Assembly (NCBI GenBank): GCA_052103955.1
Contig: JBQELO010000019.1
Span: 6,316 to 70,315, forward strand
Direction of reading: 5' to 3'
DNA: 64,000 nt
Origin: Paenalcaligenes sp052103955
Lineage (GTDB): Bacteria; Pseudomonadota; Gammaproteobacteria; Burkholderiales; Burkholderiaceae_B
Below, piece after piece: positions 26,223-34,311 of this stretch; positions within the stretch are counted from its first letter, which is position 1; the number at the start of each line of letters is the position of its first letter. Both the position numbers and the translations under genes were made by a program. Under the pieces are notes generated by a model. That model had not been told where the DNA came from, ran no database searches, and worked only from the letters and a program-made list of their open reading frames with translations.

Positions 26223-27617
26223 TTATTTGCGTTGTACTTCTAATGTGTATTCACGGCTACGAGTAGGTTGGTTCCACATGGTGACCTGTACTTGGTACTC
26301 ACCAGGTTGCAACGCTACTTCTACGCGAGAGTCCAGATTGTCATTGTCGTAATCAATGTCATCGTTCTCGGCCAGCACGTAGCCATCTTTTTGTACCGAC
26401 AAGTAGGTGTCAAAAGACGGTGAGCCTAGGTCAATCACGTAAGTACCCGCTTGGGCAATCTTCAGAGTGTGTGTAACGCGATCAGCACCGGATTGCATAA
26501 TGGCATGAATAGCTTGGCCGGGGGTGATGATTGGGTCGCTGACGTTAGACGGTAGAGCAGTTGCAGTTAACGACAGTTCGTATACGCCCTGTTGTGAGCC
26601 ATCAATAGATACTGTGTGTGTGCCTGCTGGTAGGATAGCGCGCGTGCTGCCATCGTTTTGGCGACGTGGGAAGCTAATGCGTAAGCTGTCTAGGTCTACA
26701 TCAGGGTCAAAGCCCATGGCGTCTACTTTCAGGCTAACAAACATAGGTTGTGCCAGTTCAAAGCTGAACTCTTGTTGTTGGCCCATGTACAAACCAGCCT
26801 GTTTGTCACCGTTTACCGTTAGTACATCACCCGATTTTAGGGTTACGTCAGGTACATCTGCTTTGTTGATCACCAAACGGTACGTACCGTTAAAGGTATC
26901 AGCACCCAAAGCAGAGCTAGCTTGGATAGTGTAGGTGCCAGCATCTAGGTATGTTTGGATTTTGGCATCGTAGTTATCACCGCCGTCATCATCTGACATC
27001 AGCTCACGACCACTTTTATCCAAAAGATCCAAGTAAGGGTCGATGGCGCCTTGGTCGGCTTTCATGTCAATGGTGTAGATAGCAGGCTCTGGCACTTCTA
27101 GGGTGAAGCTTTGCTTGCGACCCATAGCAATTTCAGTGATGTCCATACCCGCAGTCACCACACCACCTACATAGCTTTTCAGAGGGGTTGCTGTGATGCT
27201 GAATGGCCCATAAGCATTAGCGTCTATACCGCTGACGATTACGTCGTATTTGCCATCCGTTTCAGCTTTGAATGCCAATACAGAGGCTGATGCTTTGGAG
27301 TCGCTGTTTTGGTTAGAGTTTGCTACCAGCATGCCGTTGTGCAAAACGCTGATTTGTGCACGCAGGGCACCCGTTACAGCGATTTTGTAGAACAGGCCTG
27401 CTTCGGCTGTGAGGGTGTAAGGTACGCTGCGTACACCATTACTCAAGTTCACCAAACTGCCGCTGTTGATTTCGCCGGATTGGGCTTTTTCTAGGGGCAG
27501 AACGGCATAAGCAGATTGCTGCTGTGCGGGTTGTTGGTCTTGTTGATAATAGTAAGCAGTACCACCACCAGCGATAACCGCACCGAGTATGGCGGCAAAG
27601 ATAGTCGAGAGCTTCAT
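26223..27617 (-). CDS. Exported PPC-like repeat protein, paralogue 1
   Basis: 464 residues. The N-terminus MKLSTIFAAILGA followed by IAGGGTAYYYQQ is a signal sequence or anchor. Beyond it are about four beta-rich repeats of about 100 residues (roughly 45-150, 155-255, 260-360, 365-464). Each runs toward a pattern like pre-peptidase C-terminal (PPC) domains: aromatic-rich strand, DxxDDGGDNYDA or NDDIDYDNDN acidic loop, then AGTYTIQ / PGEYQVQV. The acidic loops could bind calcium. No catalytic domain. The gene at 27814-29232 is a close paralogue in tandem. Location is likely periplasm or surface; function unknown. Confidence 0.82.
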   Translation of the reverse strand: MKLSTIFAAILGAVIAGGGTAYYYQQDQQPAQQQSAYAVLPLEKAQSGEINSGSLVNLSNGVRSVPYTLTAEAGLFYKIAVTGALRAQISVLHNGMLVANSNQNSDSKASASVLAFKAETDGKYDVIVSGIDANAYGPFSITATPLKSYVGGVVTAGMDITEIAMGRKQSFTLEVPEPAIYTIDMKADQGAIDPYLDLLDKSGRELMSDDDGGDNYDAKIQTYLDAGTYTIQASSALGADTFNGTYRLVINKADVPDVTLKSGDVLTVNGDKQAGLYMGQQQEFSFELAQPMFVSLKVDAMGFDPDVDLDSLRISFPRRQNDGSTRAILPAGTHTVSIDGSQQGVYELSLTATALPSNVSDPIITPGQAIHAIMQSGADRVTHTLKIAQAGTYVIDLGSPSFDTYLSVQKDGYVLAENDDIDYDNDNLDSRVEVALQPGEYQVQVTMWNQPTRSREYTLEVQRK

Positions 27618-27762
27618 TGTATAGGGATCTCTAAGTAGTATAAGTGTGCTTCATTGTACTAGGGCATTCCCTAAACTAGGCGCAGTATTGTTAAGAAGGG
27701 TGAATTTGTGGCACCAATGTGTTACCAAGTGTGATCTTTTGGGTGCTGAGTCTGATTAGGTC

Positions 27763-27795
27763 AAAAAAAAGCCGCTCCGTAGAGCAGCTTTTTTA
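27763..27795 (-). terminator. Terminator of repeat-protein paralogue 2
   Basis: GCCGCTC / GAGCAGC stem with one mismatch, flanked by eight As and seven Ts (T run on the minus strand), 19 bases after the stop of the gene at 27814. It means the two paralogues are separate transcription units. Confidence 0.75.
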
Positions 27796-27813
27796 TTGTG
27801 CACGTTTAAACGC

Positions 27814-29232
27814 TTATTTGCGTTTAACACTCAAGCTGTAGTCACGGTTGCGAGAAGCTTCGCTAAGTGCCATGGCTTGGATTTGGTACTGACCTGGTTC
27901 CAGTGCGATTTCAATACGGGAATTGGTATTGCCGTTGCTGTAATCGATATCGTCGTTTTCTGCCAGGGTGTAACCGTTCTGGTGCAAAGACAATGTGGTG
28001 TCAAACACAGGGGAGGCCATGTCGATCACATAGTTACCAGCTTGCGTAACGTTCAGGGTGTAGTTGATGCGGGTAACACCAGACAGCATAACGGCTTGAC
28101 GGGTCTCGCCTGCACGAATGGCACCGCCACCGGCGTTCGCAGGTACAGCGCTGGCCGACAAGGTTAGGTCATAGATACCGCCTTGGGAACCATCGATGGT
28201 GATGGAGTGTGTGCCTGCTTCCAGTACGGCGCGCAGTGTGTATTGACCACGACGTTGGTAGTTGATGCTAGCGCCATCCACCATCACGTCAGGGTCAAAG
28301 CCCAGAGCGCTTACATCTAGGTTAACCAACATGGTTTCTGGCAATTCAAAGCTGAACTCTTGTGCTTGGCCGTTGTACAAACCGGTTTGTTTAGCGCCGT
28401 CAGCATGCAGTGTTGCACCAGATTCCAGTGTGATTTCGCTAGTGAGAGCTTCTTTAGCAATAATCAAACGGTAGGTGCCTTGGAAGGTTTCAGCGCCTAC
28501 AGCAGAGCTTGTTTGAATAGTGTAGGTGCCTGGTTCCAAGTATGTTTGGATTTTGGCATCGTAGTTATCGCCACCGTCATCATCCGAAACCAATTCACGA
28601 CCATTTTGATCCAACAGTGACAGATAGGGATCCAGACGGCCTTGATCTGCTTTCATGTCGATGGTGTAAATGGCTTTTTCGTCTACTTCTAATGTGAAGC
28701 TTTGCTGACGGCCCATAGCGATTTCGGTAATGTCCATGCCCGCTTTCACTACGCTACCTACATAGCTCTTCAGTGGTGTTGCAGTCAGGCTGAATGGGCC
28801 GTAGGCGTTGGAGTCCAAGCCGCTTACTACTACGTCGTATTTGCCAGCTGTTTCGGCTTTAAATGCCAACACAGCAGGAGCAGTAGATGCAGAGCTACTG
28901 CTGCACTCGTCACAATTGCTTTTTGCAGTGGTGGAGCTAGCAATCAGCAGACCATTTTGCAGAACGCTAATCTGAGCACGCAATGCACCGGCGACAGCAA
29001 TTTTGTAGAACTGACCAGCTTCGGCAGTCAGGGTAAAGGGCACGCTGCGTACGCCGTTGCTCAAGTTCACCAAGCTGGTGCTGTTAATCTCACCTGCTTT
29101 GGCTGTGTCCAGAGGCAGCACAGTAAACGCGGTTTGCTGTTGTGTGCTTGGGCTTTGTTGGTAGTAGTAAGCAGTACCACCACCAGCGATAGCTGCGCCA
29201 AGTATTGCTGCAAAGATAGTCGAGAGCTTCAT
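27814..29232 (-). CDS. Exported PPC-like repeat protein, paralogue 2
   Basis: 472 residues, same N-terminus (MKLSTIFAAILGAAIAGGGT) and same four-repeat plan as the gene at 26223, with long identical stretches (for example SDDDGGDNYDAKIQTYL). It differs by a short insertion in repeat 1 (TTAKSNCDECSSSSAS, about 102-117) that adds two cysteines. The conserved acidic loops NDDIDYSNGN and DDDGGDNYD recur. Clearly a tandem duplication with divergence. Confidence 0.82.
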   Translation of the reverse strand: MKLSTIFAAILGAAIAGGGTAYYYQQSPSTQQQTAFTVLPLDTAKAGEINSTSLVNLSNGVRSVPFTLTAEAGQFYKIAVAGALRAQISVLQNGLLIASSTTAKSNCDECSSSSASTAPAVLAFKAETAGKYDVVVSGLDSNAYGPFSLTATPLKSYVGSVVKAGMDITEIAMGRQQSFTLEVDEKAIYTIDMKADQGRLDPYLSLLDQNGRELVSDDDGGDNYDAKIQTYLEPGTYTIQTSSAVGAETFQGTYRLIIAKEALTSEITLESGATLHADGAKQTGLYNGQAQEFSFELPETMLVNLDVSALGFDPDVMVDGASINYQRRGQYTLRAVLEAGTHSITIDGSQGGIYDLTLSASAVPANAGGGAIRAGETRQAVMLSGVTRINYTLNVTQAGNYVIDMASPVFDTTLSLHQNGYTLAENDDIDYSNGNTNSRIEIALEPGQYQIQAMALSEASRNRDYSLSVKRK

Positions 29233-29335
29233 GGTTTCAAGGTTCTTTGAGTAGTAAGAAAGTGCGCATATTGTACTCAGGCATTGGCAAAAAAATATAA
29301 TGAATTGTTAGGGAAAAGAGAAATTTTTTAAGCGC

Positions 29336-29491
29336 TTACGAGTTAGTTGTCATGCCAGCCAAGCCCATGAGCAGTCGCATTAACCATGCGACTAGCCCAA
29401 GACTGGCAATGCTGCCCCCCCAAATCAGCACTAACCACCCTAAGCGTTGTGCTAATGTGCCGGGGGTGTTGGTACAAGTTGTGTCTTTCAT
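29336..29491 (-). CDS. DUF2474 small subunit of the CIO-type bd oxidase
   Basis: 51 residues from ATG 29491, which overlaps the stop of the preceding cioB gene by 4 bases (ATGA), so it is translationally coupled. One membrane helix (about 18-42, LGWLVLIWGGSIASLGLVAW). Matches DUF2474, a short protein routinely encoded after CIO-type bd oxidase genes and thought to play the role CydX has elsewhere. Confidence 0.85.
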   Translation of the reverse strand: MKDTTCTNTPGTLAQRLGWLVLIWGGSIASLGLVAWLMRLLMGLAGMTTNS

Positions 29492-30486
29492 TCGTGATAC
29501 CCATCCTGCGTTTTGCCGCGAAATACATAATAAGACCACGCTGAGTAGCACAAAATAATAGGAATAATCAGCAAGGCGCCTACTAAGGTGAAGCCTAAGC
29601 TTTGTACGGGTGCAGCCGCTTCATAAATACTAAGATCTGGTGGGATGATATTTGGCCAAATGCTGATAACAAAACCACTGTAGCCCAAGAAAATAAGCAG
29701 TAATGACCATACAAAGGGGCCGGCGTGGGGAGTAGAACGTAGGCAGCGGAAAATAGCGAAGCAGGCTAGCAGCACTAAAAAGGGGACCGGTAAGAAGAAC
29801 CACAGATTAGGAAAGCTAAACCACCGTTCAGCAATATCAGGGTGACGCAAAGGTGTCCAGAAACTAGCGATAGCAATGCTGGCCAGTAGTGCCAAGGTAA
29901 TAGGGCGTGTAATGCGTACCATGGTTTGCTGCAGCTGGCCGCTGGTTTTCAAGATAAGCCACGTCACACCGAGTAGCGCATAGGCAATCAAGGTTCCTGC
30001 ACCCGTAAAGAGAGAGAAAGGCGTAATCCAACCGGCAACAGCATAGCTGCTGTCATCCAACGGAATGCCATCAATAAACGCTCCTAAGGTGACACCTTGG
30101 AAAAAAGTAGCCACGATGGAGCCCAGCATAAAAGCTTTGTCCCAGAATGCCTTGTGGTTTTCGTCGGCCTTAAAGCGGAACTCGAACGAGACACCACGCC
30201 ATATTAGCCCTGCCAGCATCAGTAGCAGGGGTATGTACAACGCGCTTAGCACTACAGCGTAGGCTTTAGGAAATGCTGCCATTAACCCGGCACCGCCCAG
30301 TACTAACCAGGTTTCATTTCCATCCCATACGGGTGCCACACTATTTACCATGGTGTCACGGTGCTGACGGTTAGGAATGAACGCAAACAAGATGCCTATG
30401 CCTAGGTCAAAACCATCCGTAATGACATACATCATGATGCCAAAGCCGATGATCAATAACCAGATCAGGGGTAAGTCGATGCCCAT
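29488..30486 (-). CDS. cioB: Cyanide-insensitive-type bd oxidase subunit II
   Basis: 332 residues, close to the CioB length (about 335). Motifs: YVITDGFDLGIGILFAFIPN, PVWDGNETWLVLGGAGLMAAFPKAY, SFEFRFKADENHKAFWDKAF, and the C-terminal IPIILCYSAWSYYVFRGK. Partner of the CioA gene two bases upstream. This is the second bd-type oxidase of the window and differs strongly from CydB at 20810. Confidence 0.93.
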   Translation of the reverse strand: MGIDLPLIWLLIIGFGIMMYVITDGFDLGIGILFAFIPNRQHRDTMVNSVAPVWDGNETWLVLGGAGLMAAFPKAYAVVLSALYIPLLLMLAGLIWRGVSFEFRFKADENHKAFWDKAFMLGSIVATFFQGVTLGAFIDGIPLDDSSYAVAGWITPFSLFTGAGTLIAYALLGVTWLILKTSGQLQQTMVRITRPITLALLASIAIASFWTPLRHPDIAERWFSFPNLWFFLPVPFLVLLACFAIFRCLRSTPHAGPFVWSLLLIFLGYSGFVISIWPNIIPPDLSIYEAAAPVQSLGFTLVGALLIIPIILCYSAWSYYVFRGKTQDGYHE

Positions 30487-30488
30487 GT

Positions 30489-31913
30489 CTATTCCTTGTG
30501 AACCGATGGGTTAGTGGGGGCTGTGTGCGACGTTGTGTGGGTGGCAAGGTGGCTAGCACGCAGCGGTTTAAGTGGTGTTTCTTTTTGAGTAATAGGATCA
30601 TCAGGGCCGCGAGCAATTAAGCGCAGCATGTACCAAACACCTAAGCCAAATACCGCCATATACATCAGAACCAGCACGATTAAGGTGGCGGACATGGTGG
30701 TGGTAGAGTGCGTGGATACCGCATCTTTAGTGCGCATTAAGCCATACACAATCCACGGTTGACGGCCTATTTCGGTGGTGTACCAGCCCGCTAGCAGTGC
30801 GACTAACCCAGAGGGGCCCATCCATAATGCAAAGCGTTGTAAGGCTTTGGATTGGAAGGCTTTGCGGCGCAGTAACGCTGTAGCACTCCATAAGGCTAGG
30901 AGCAACATTAAGAAGCCCAGCCCCACCATAACGCGGAAGGTCCAGAACACAACGTTGGCAGGGGGTCTATCGGTTTTTGGGAATTCTTTAAGGCCGGGGT
31001 ACTGACCGTCCCACTCGTGGGTAAGAATTAAGCCCCCTAGATTTGGAATGGAAAGCGCATAGCGGGTGGTTTCGGTTTCCATATCGGGCAAGCCGAAGAG
31101 AATCAACGGCACACCTTCGCCGGGTGTGTTTTCCCAGTGCCCCTCAATTGCAGCGATCTTGGCGGGTTGGTGTTTTAAGGTATTTAAACCATGCAAATCG
31201 CCCACAAAAATTTGCAAGGGGATAGTGGCCAGCAGCATCCACATGGCCATGGAAAACATCGTGCGAATAGCAGGTTGCTGTTTGCCTTTTAGTAGGTGCC
31301 AAGCAGCTGATGCGGCAACCATTAAGGCGGTACAGATAAAGGCAGCCAGTACCATATGTGCTAAACGGTACGGGAACGATGGATTGAAAATAACGGCAAT
31401 CCAATCGGTGGGAATGACGATGTTATTAACGATCTCGTAGCCTTGAGGCGTTTGCATCCAACTGTTCGATGCCAAGATCCAGGTGGCAGAAATCAGCGTA
31501 CCGATGGCAACCATAATGGTGGCGAACCAGTGCAGCCGTGGGCCTACTTTGTTCCAGCCAAAGAGCATCACGCCTAGAAAGCCTGCTTCCAAGAAAAAGG
31601 CAGTTAACACTTCGTAGGTTAATAGGGGGCCTGTAATGCTGCCGGCAAACTCCGAATAGAAGCTCCAGTTGGTGCCAAATTGGTAAGCCATGACTAAGCC
31701 AGACACCACGCCCATGCCGAAGTTAACGGCAAACACTTTGGACCAAAAGTGATAGAGCGTTTGGTAAACCGGGTCTTTTTTCCATAACCACATGCCTTCT
31801 AGTACCGCTAAGTACGATGCTAGCCCTATGGTGATGGCGGGGAAAATGATGTGAAAGCTTATGGTAAAGCCGAACTGAATGCGGGCCAGTTCTAGTGCAT
31901 CTAGGCCGAACAT
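30489..31913 (-). CDS. cioA: Cyanide-insensitive-type bd oxidase subunit I (short Q-loop)
   Basis: 474 residues from ATG 31913 (GGAGG seven bases upstream; an earlier start at 31937 lacks a ribosome site). MFGLDALELARIQFGFTISF is followed by His21 as haem ligand; GRQPW with a short Q loop (about 250-310) lacks the insertion present in CydA at 19226. This is the S-type / CIO branch, which in Pseudomonas gives cyanide-tolerant respiration. Inner membrane. Its upstream region carries an array of TTGTATGG-like motifs. Confidence 0.93.
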   Translation of the reverse strand: MFGLDALELARIQFGFTISFHIIFPAITIGLASYLAVLEGMWLWKKDPVYQTLYHFWSKVFAVNFGMGVVSGLVMAYQFGTNWSFYSEFAGSITGPLLTYEVLTAFFLEAGFLGVMLFGWNKVGPRLHWFATIMVAIGTLISATWILASNSWMQTPQGYEIVNNIVIPTDWIAVIFNPSFPYRLAHMVLAAFICTALMVAASAAWHLLKGKQQPAIRTMFSMAMWMLLATIPLQIFVGDLHGLNTLKHQPAKIAAIEGHWENTPGEGVPLILFGLPDMETETTRYALSIPNLGGLILTHEWDGQYPGLKEFPKTDRPPANVVFWTFRVMVGLGFLMLLLALWSATALLRRKAFQSKALQRFALWMGPSGLVALLAGWYTTEIGRQPWIVYGLMRTKDAVSTHSTTTMSATLIVLVLMYMAVFGLGVWYMLRLIARGPDDPITQKETPLKPLRASHLATHTTSHTAPTNPSVHKE

Positions 31914-31990
31914 GCGCAGACCTCCGTGTACAGCCAATAAGAAGAAGAGGCTGCCGCATGACGATATGTGTACAGCAACAACCCACGATA

Positions 31991-32216
31991 TCCATACAAG
32001 ATTGTATTATGTATGGATTAATAACCCTAATTTGTATGTGTAATATAGGTTATTTTGTATGGGTTATCAATCTAATCTTGTATGGTTGTTGCAATGTGGT
32101 TGTGCGTTATTCGTGGTGATATCGTTATATATAAGTGTTAATTACGGGAAGTAGGTCTTGTTTTATACGATGTGTTTATTTTATTTTGTATGGTTTTTGT
32201 ATGGGTTTATGTATGG
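31991..32216. promoter_or_regulatory. Array of TTGTATGG-like motifs upstream of cioA
   Basis: Eight copies of [AT]TGTATG[GT] or its complement occur: CCATACAA at 31992, then plus-orientation copies at 32009, 32032, 32055, 32078, 32186, 32197 and 32209. Four are spaced exactly 23 bp apart (32009/32032/32055/32078). TCCATACA (31991) and TGTATGGA (32010) form an 8-bp inverted repeat with an 11-nt spacer. The array fills the gap between the cycA terminator and the cioA start, so it is best read as the cioA control region. Confidence 0.6.
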
Positions 32217-32234
32217 TTTTTTGTGGGGTGGACG

Positions 32235-32269
32235 AAAAAAAGGCACTACCCACATCATGGGTAGTGCCT
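32235..32269 (-). terminator. Rho-independent terminator of cycA
   Basis: AGGCACTACCCA / TGGGTAGTGCCT, a 12-bp stem (32241-32252 with 32258-32269) with a 5-nt loop and a T run on the minus strand. Confidence 0.92.
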
Positions 32270-32285
32270 GCTAACACAGATAGCT

Positions 32286-33695
32286 TTACTCGGCGGCTTG
32301 CGGAGCAGCGTTAGCTTGTTGGGACAGTCGTTTCAAGCGCTTTTTGTAGAGGGGTAAGCACAGGAACAATGCTAAGAACCAGAACGGTGTCGCAATCAAA
32401 CCAATTAAGGTTTCTTCTTCTTGGCTAAACAAATACAGCGCGAAAGCAAAGAACACCAGTGTGGCGTAGCACATAGGAATCGCAAAAGGCATTTTGTAGC
32501 TGGACTTTGCGTGCGCTTCAGGACGGATACGGCGGTATTTCAGGTACGACACTAGAATCACAGCCCAGACAAAAATGAAGCAAATGCTGGATACCGTTGT
32601 CACAATAGTGAATACGCGCATCACGTCGCCTTCGGCGTACAGTAGGAACACGCTGCTTAGCAGCAGGGCGCATGAGTACAGTAAACCGTTGCGGGGTGTG
32701 CCGCTGCGGGAAAGTTTGCCAAAGGATTCTGGAGCCAGATCGTTTTTAGACAAACCGTACAACATACGACCGGTAGAGAACATGCCGCTGTTGGCGGAAG
32801 ACAATGCTGATGTCAGCACGACAAAGTTAATAATTGCCGCTGCAGCACCTACGCCAATTAACAAGAACATGTTCACAAATGGGCTCTTGTTAGGGGCAAC
32901 CACATCCCATGGGGTCACTGTCATGATCACGGTTAGTGCCAAAACGTAGAAAATAATGACGCGTATAGGAATTTTGTTAATGGCTTTAGGCAGGTTTTTG
33001 GTGGGGTCTGCGGTTTCAGCAGAAGCCGTACCCACTAGCTCAATCCCCACGAACGCGAAAATCGCAATCTGGAATGCAGCAAAGAAACCCATAATGCCAT
33101 TAGGAAACATACCGCCTCTATCCCATAGGTAGGTCACACTTGCCTTATCACCTGTAGGGCCAACAAAGCCGGTGAACAGTAGGTAAGCACCCACGCCAAT
33201 CAGCGCAATAATAGCGACCACTTTGATCAGTGCGAACCAGAACTCGAGTTCGCCAAAGAGCTTGGCAGAAAGCAGGTTAAAGGCTAGTAGGAACGAGATG
33301 CACAGTATGCCTGGTAACCATAGCGGCACATCGGGCCACCAAAATTGTGTGTACCCCGTAATGGCAACAATGTCGGCTACGCCAATTACCACCCAACAAA
33401 ACCAGTAACTCCAACCGGTAAAGTACCCCATGGTGGGGCCAAGAATGTCGGTGGCGAAATCAACAAAAGATTTGTATTCCAGATTGTGTAGCAGCAATTC
33501 CCCCATTGCTCGCATCACAAAAAACAGGAAAAAACCAATGATGATGTAGGTAAATAAAACAGAAGGGCCGGCCAAGCTAATCGTGCGGCCAGAACCCATA
33601 AATAGACCTGTACCAATAGCGCCTCCAATCGCTATAAGTTGCAGGTGTCGGTTCTTTAACGAGCGTTGCAATCCTGATGAGTGTTGTTGACTCAC
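32286..33695 (-). CDS. cycA: D-serine/D-alanine/glycine:proton symporter, CycA type
   Basis: 469 residues, APC-superfamily amino-acid permease with twelve helices. The N-terminal RHLQLIAIGGAIGTGLFMGS (about 17-36) and the stretch MGELLLHNLEYKSFVDFATD are those of CycA. The start is GTG 33695 (GGAG eight bases upstream). The mRNA leader carries a tandem glycine riboswitch about 270 bases upstream of the start, which fits a glycine/D-amino acid importer. Terminator downstream. Confidence 0.93.
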   Translation of the reverse strand: MSQQHSSGLQRSLKNRHLQLIAIGGAIGTGLFMGSGRTISLAGPSVLFTYIIIGFFLFFVMRAMGELLLHNLEYKSFVDFATDILGPTMGYFTGWSYWFCWVVIGVADIVAITGYTQFWWPDVPLWLPGILCISFLLAFNLLSAKLFGELEFWFALIKVVAIIALIGVGAYLLFTGFVGPTGDKASVTYLWDRGGMFPNGIMGFFAAFQIAIFAFVGIELVGTASAETADPTKNLPKAINKIPIRVIIFYVLALTVIMTVTPWDVVAPNKSPFVNMFLLIGVGAAAAIINFVVLTSALSSANSGMFSTGRMLYGLSKNDLAPESFGKLSRSGTPRNGLLYSCALLLSSVFLLYAEGDVMRVFTIVTTVSSICFIFVWAVILVSYLKYRRIRPEAHAKSSYKMPFAIPMCYATLVFFAFALYLFSQEEETLIGLIATPFWFLALFLCLPLYKKRLKRLSQQANAAPQAAE

Positions 33696-33969
33696 GCGTT
33701 TCTCCGTAATTTGTTATATCACTATGAAGTGGGTGTTACTGAGCTACAAGAAAAAAACACGGGCATACCGCCGTTCTGCAGAAACGGAAGTAAGAGTTGC
33801 AAACCAGAGTAAGCTCACGAGCACACGGCATAGGTACATGCTTTGATTGCGCGTATCAAAGCACGATGTGTGTACAAGAAAGAATGCTTTGGTAGGCGTA
33901 ATAGCCGCCCAGCTATTACGCGTACAGTGAGGATAGGGTCATAGGTGACTCTCCGGACGTGGCTGGTGA
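33696..33969 (-). other. Structured leader between glycine riboswitch and cycA
   Basis: About 270 bases with no normal gene but several hairpins: GCGTAATAGC / GCTATTACGC (33896-33921, 10-bp perfect), GCTTTGAT / ATCAAAGC (33840-33862, 8-bp) and CCGTT / AACGG near 33770-33788. A 31-codon frame (ATG 33839 to TAG 33744, product beginning MYLCRVLVSLLWFATLTSVS) lies inside, resembling a signal peptide, but without a clear ribosome site. Confidence 0.4.
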
Positions 33970-34168
33970 ACAGATGCCATATAGCAGCTGTACCCCATCT
34001 GTCCGTTTACCTGAGAGTTTCCCCATGATTGTGTCATGATCCCCTTCGGTGGGCATATTGTAATGCCTCTCTCCAGATTGTCACGATTTCAGGATTCTTT
34101 TGCCTGAGAGATTCCGGGGTGGTTGCTCCGTCGGCGCTTCGTCAAAGAGAAGACTCTCTCCTGAACCA
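33970..34168 (-). promoter_or_regulatory. Tandem glycine riboswitch upstream of cycA
   Basis: Read on the minus strand, aptamer 1 has GGAGAGAG, CGCCGACGGAGCAA, CCCCGGAATCTCTCAGGCAA. Aptamer 2 has CTGGAGAGAGGC, GCCCACCGAAGGGG, ACTCTCAGGTAAACGGACAG. These are the paired conserved elements of the cooperative gcvT-type glycine riboswitch. The downstream ACAGATG / CATCTGT pair (33970-34002) may be the expression platform. In this class glycine usually turns expression on; here the direction is not readable. Confidence 0.93.
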
Positions 34169-34311
34169 TTTATTGACTATCGCATTTTATAGATAAGTGA
34201 AAAACCGTATCCATTATCGTTAACCAGTATGTCAACTTTTGAAGCTTTAATAAATTTTTGTTACATCAGGCCGTAAACCTCTCTGCGCTGTATTTATTGA
34301 TGGAGAACTTG

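Noticed and set aside
31991..32216. CRISPR array as an explanation for the 23-bp-phased repeats
   Set aside because: The repeated part is only 8 bp, the intervening sequence is similar between units rather than unique, and no cas genes are present.
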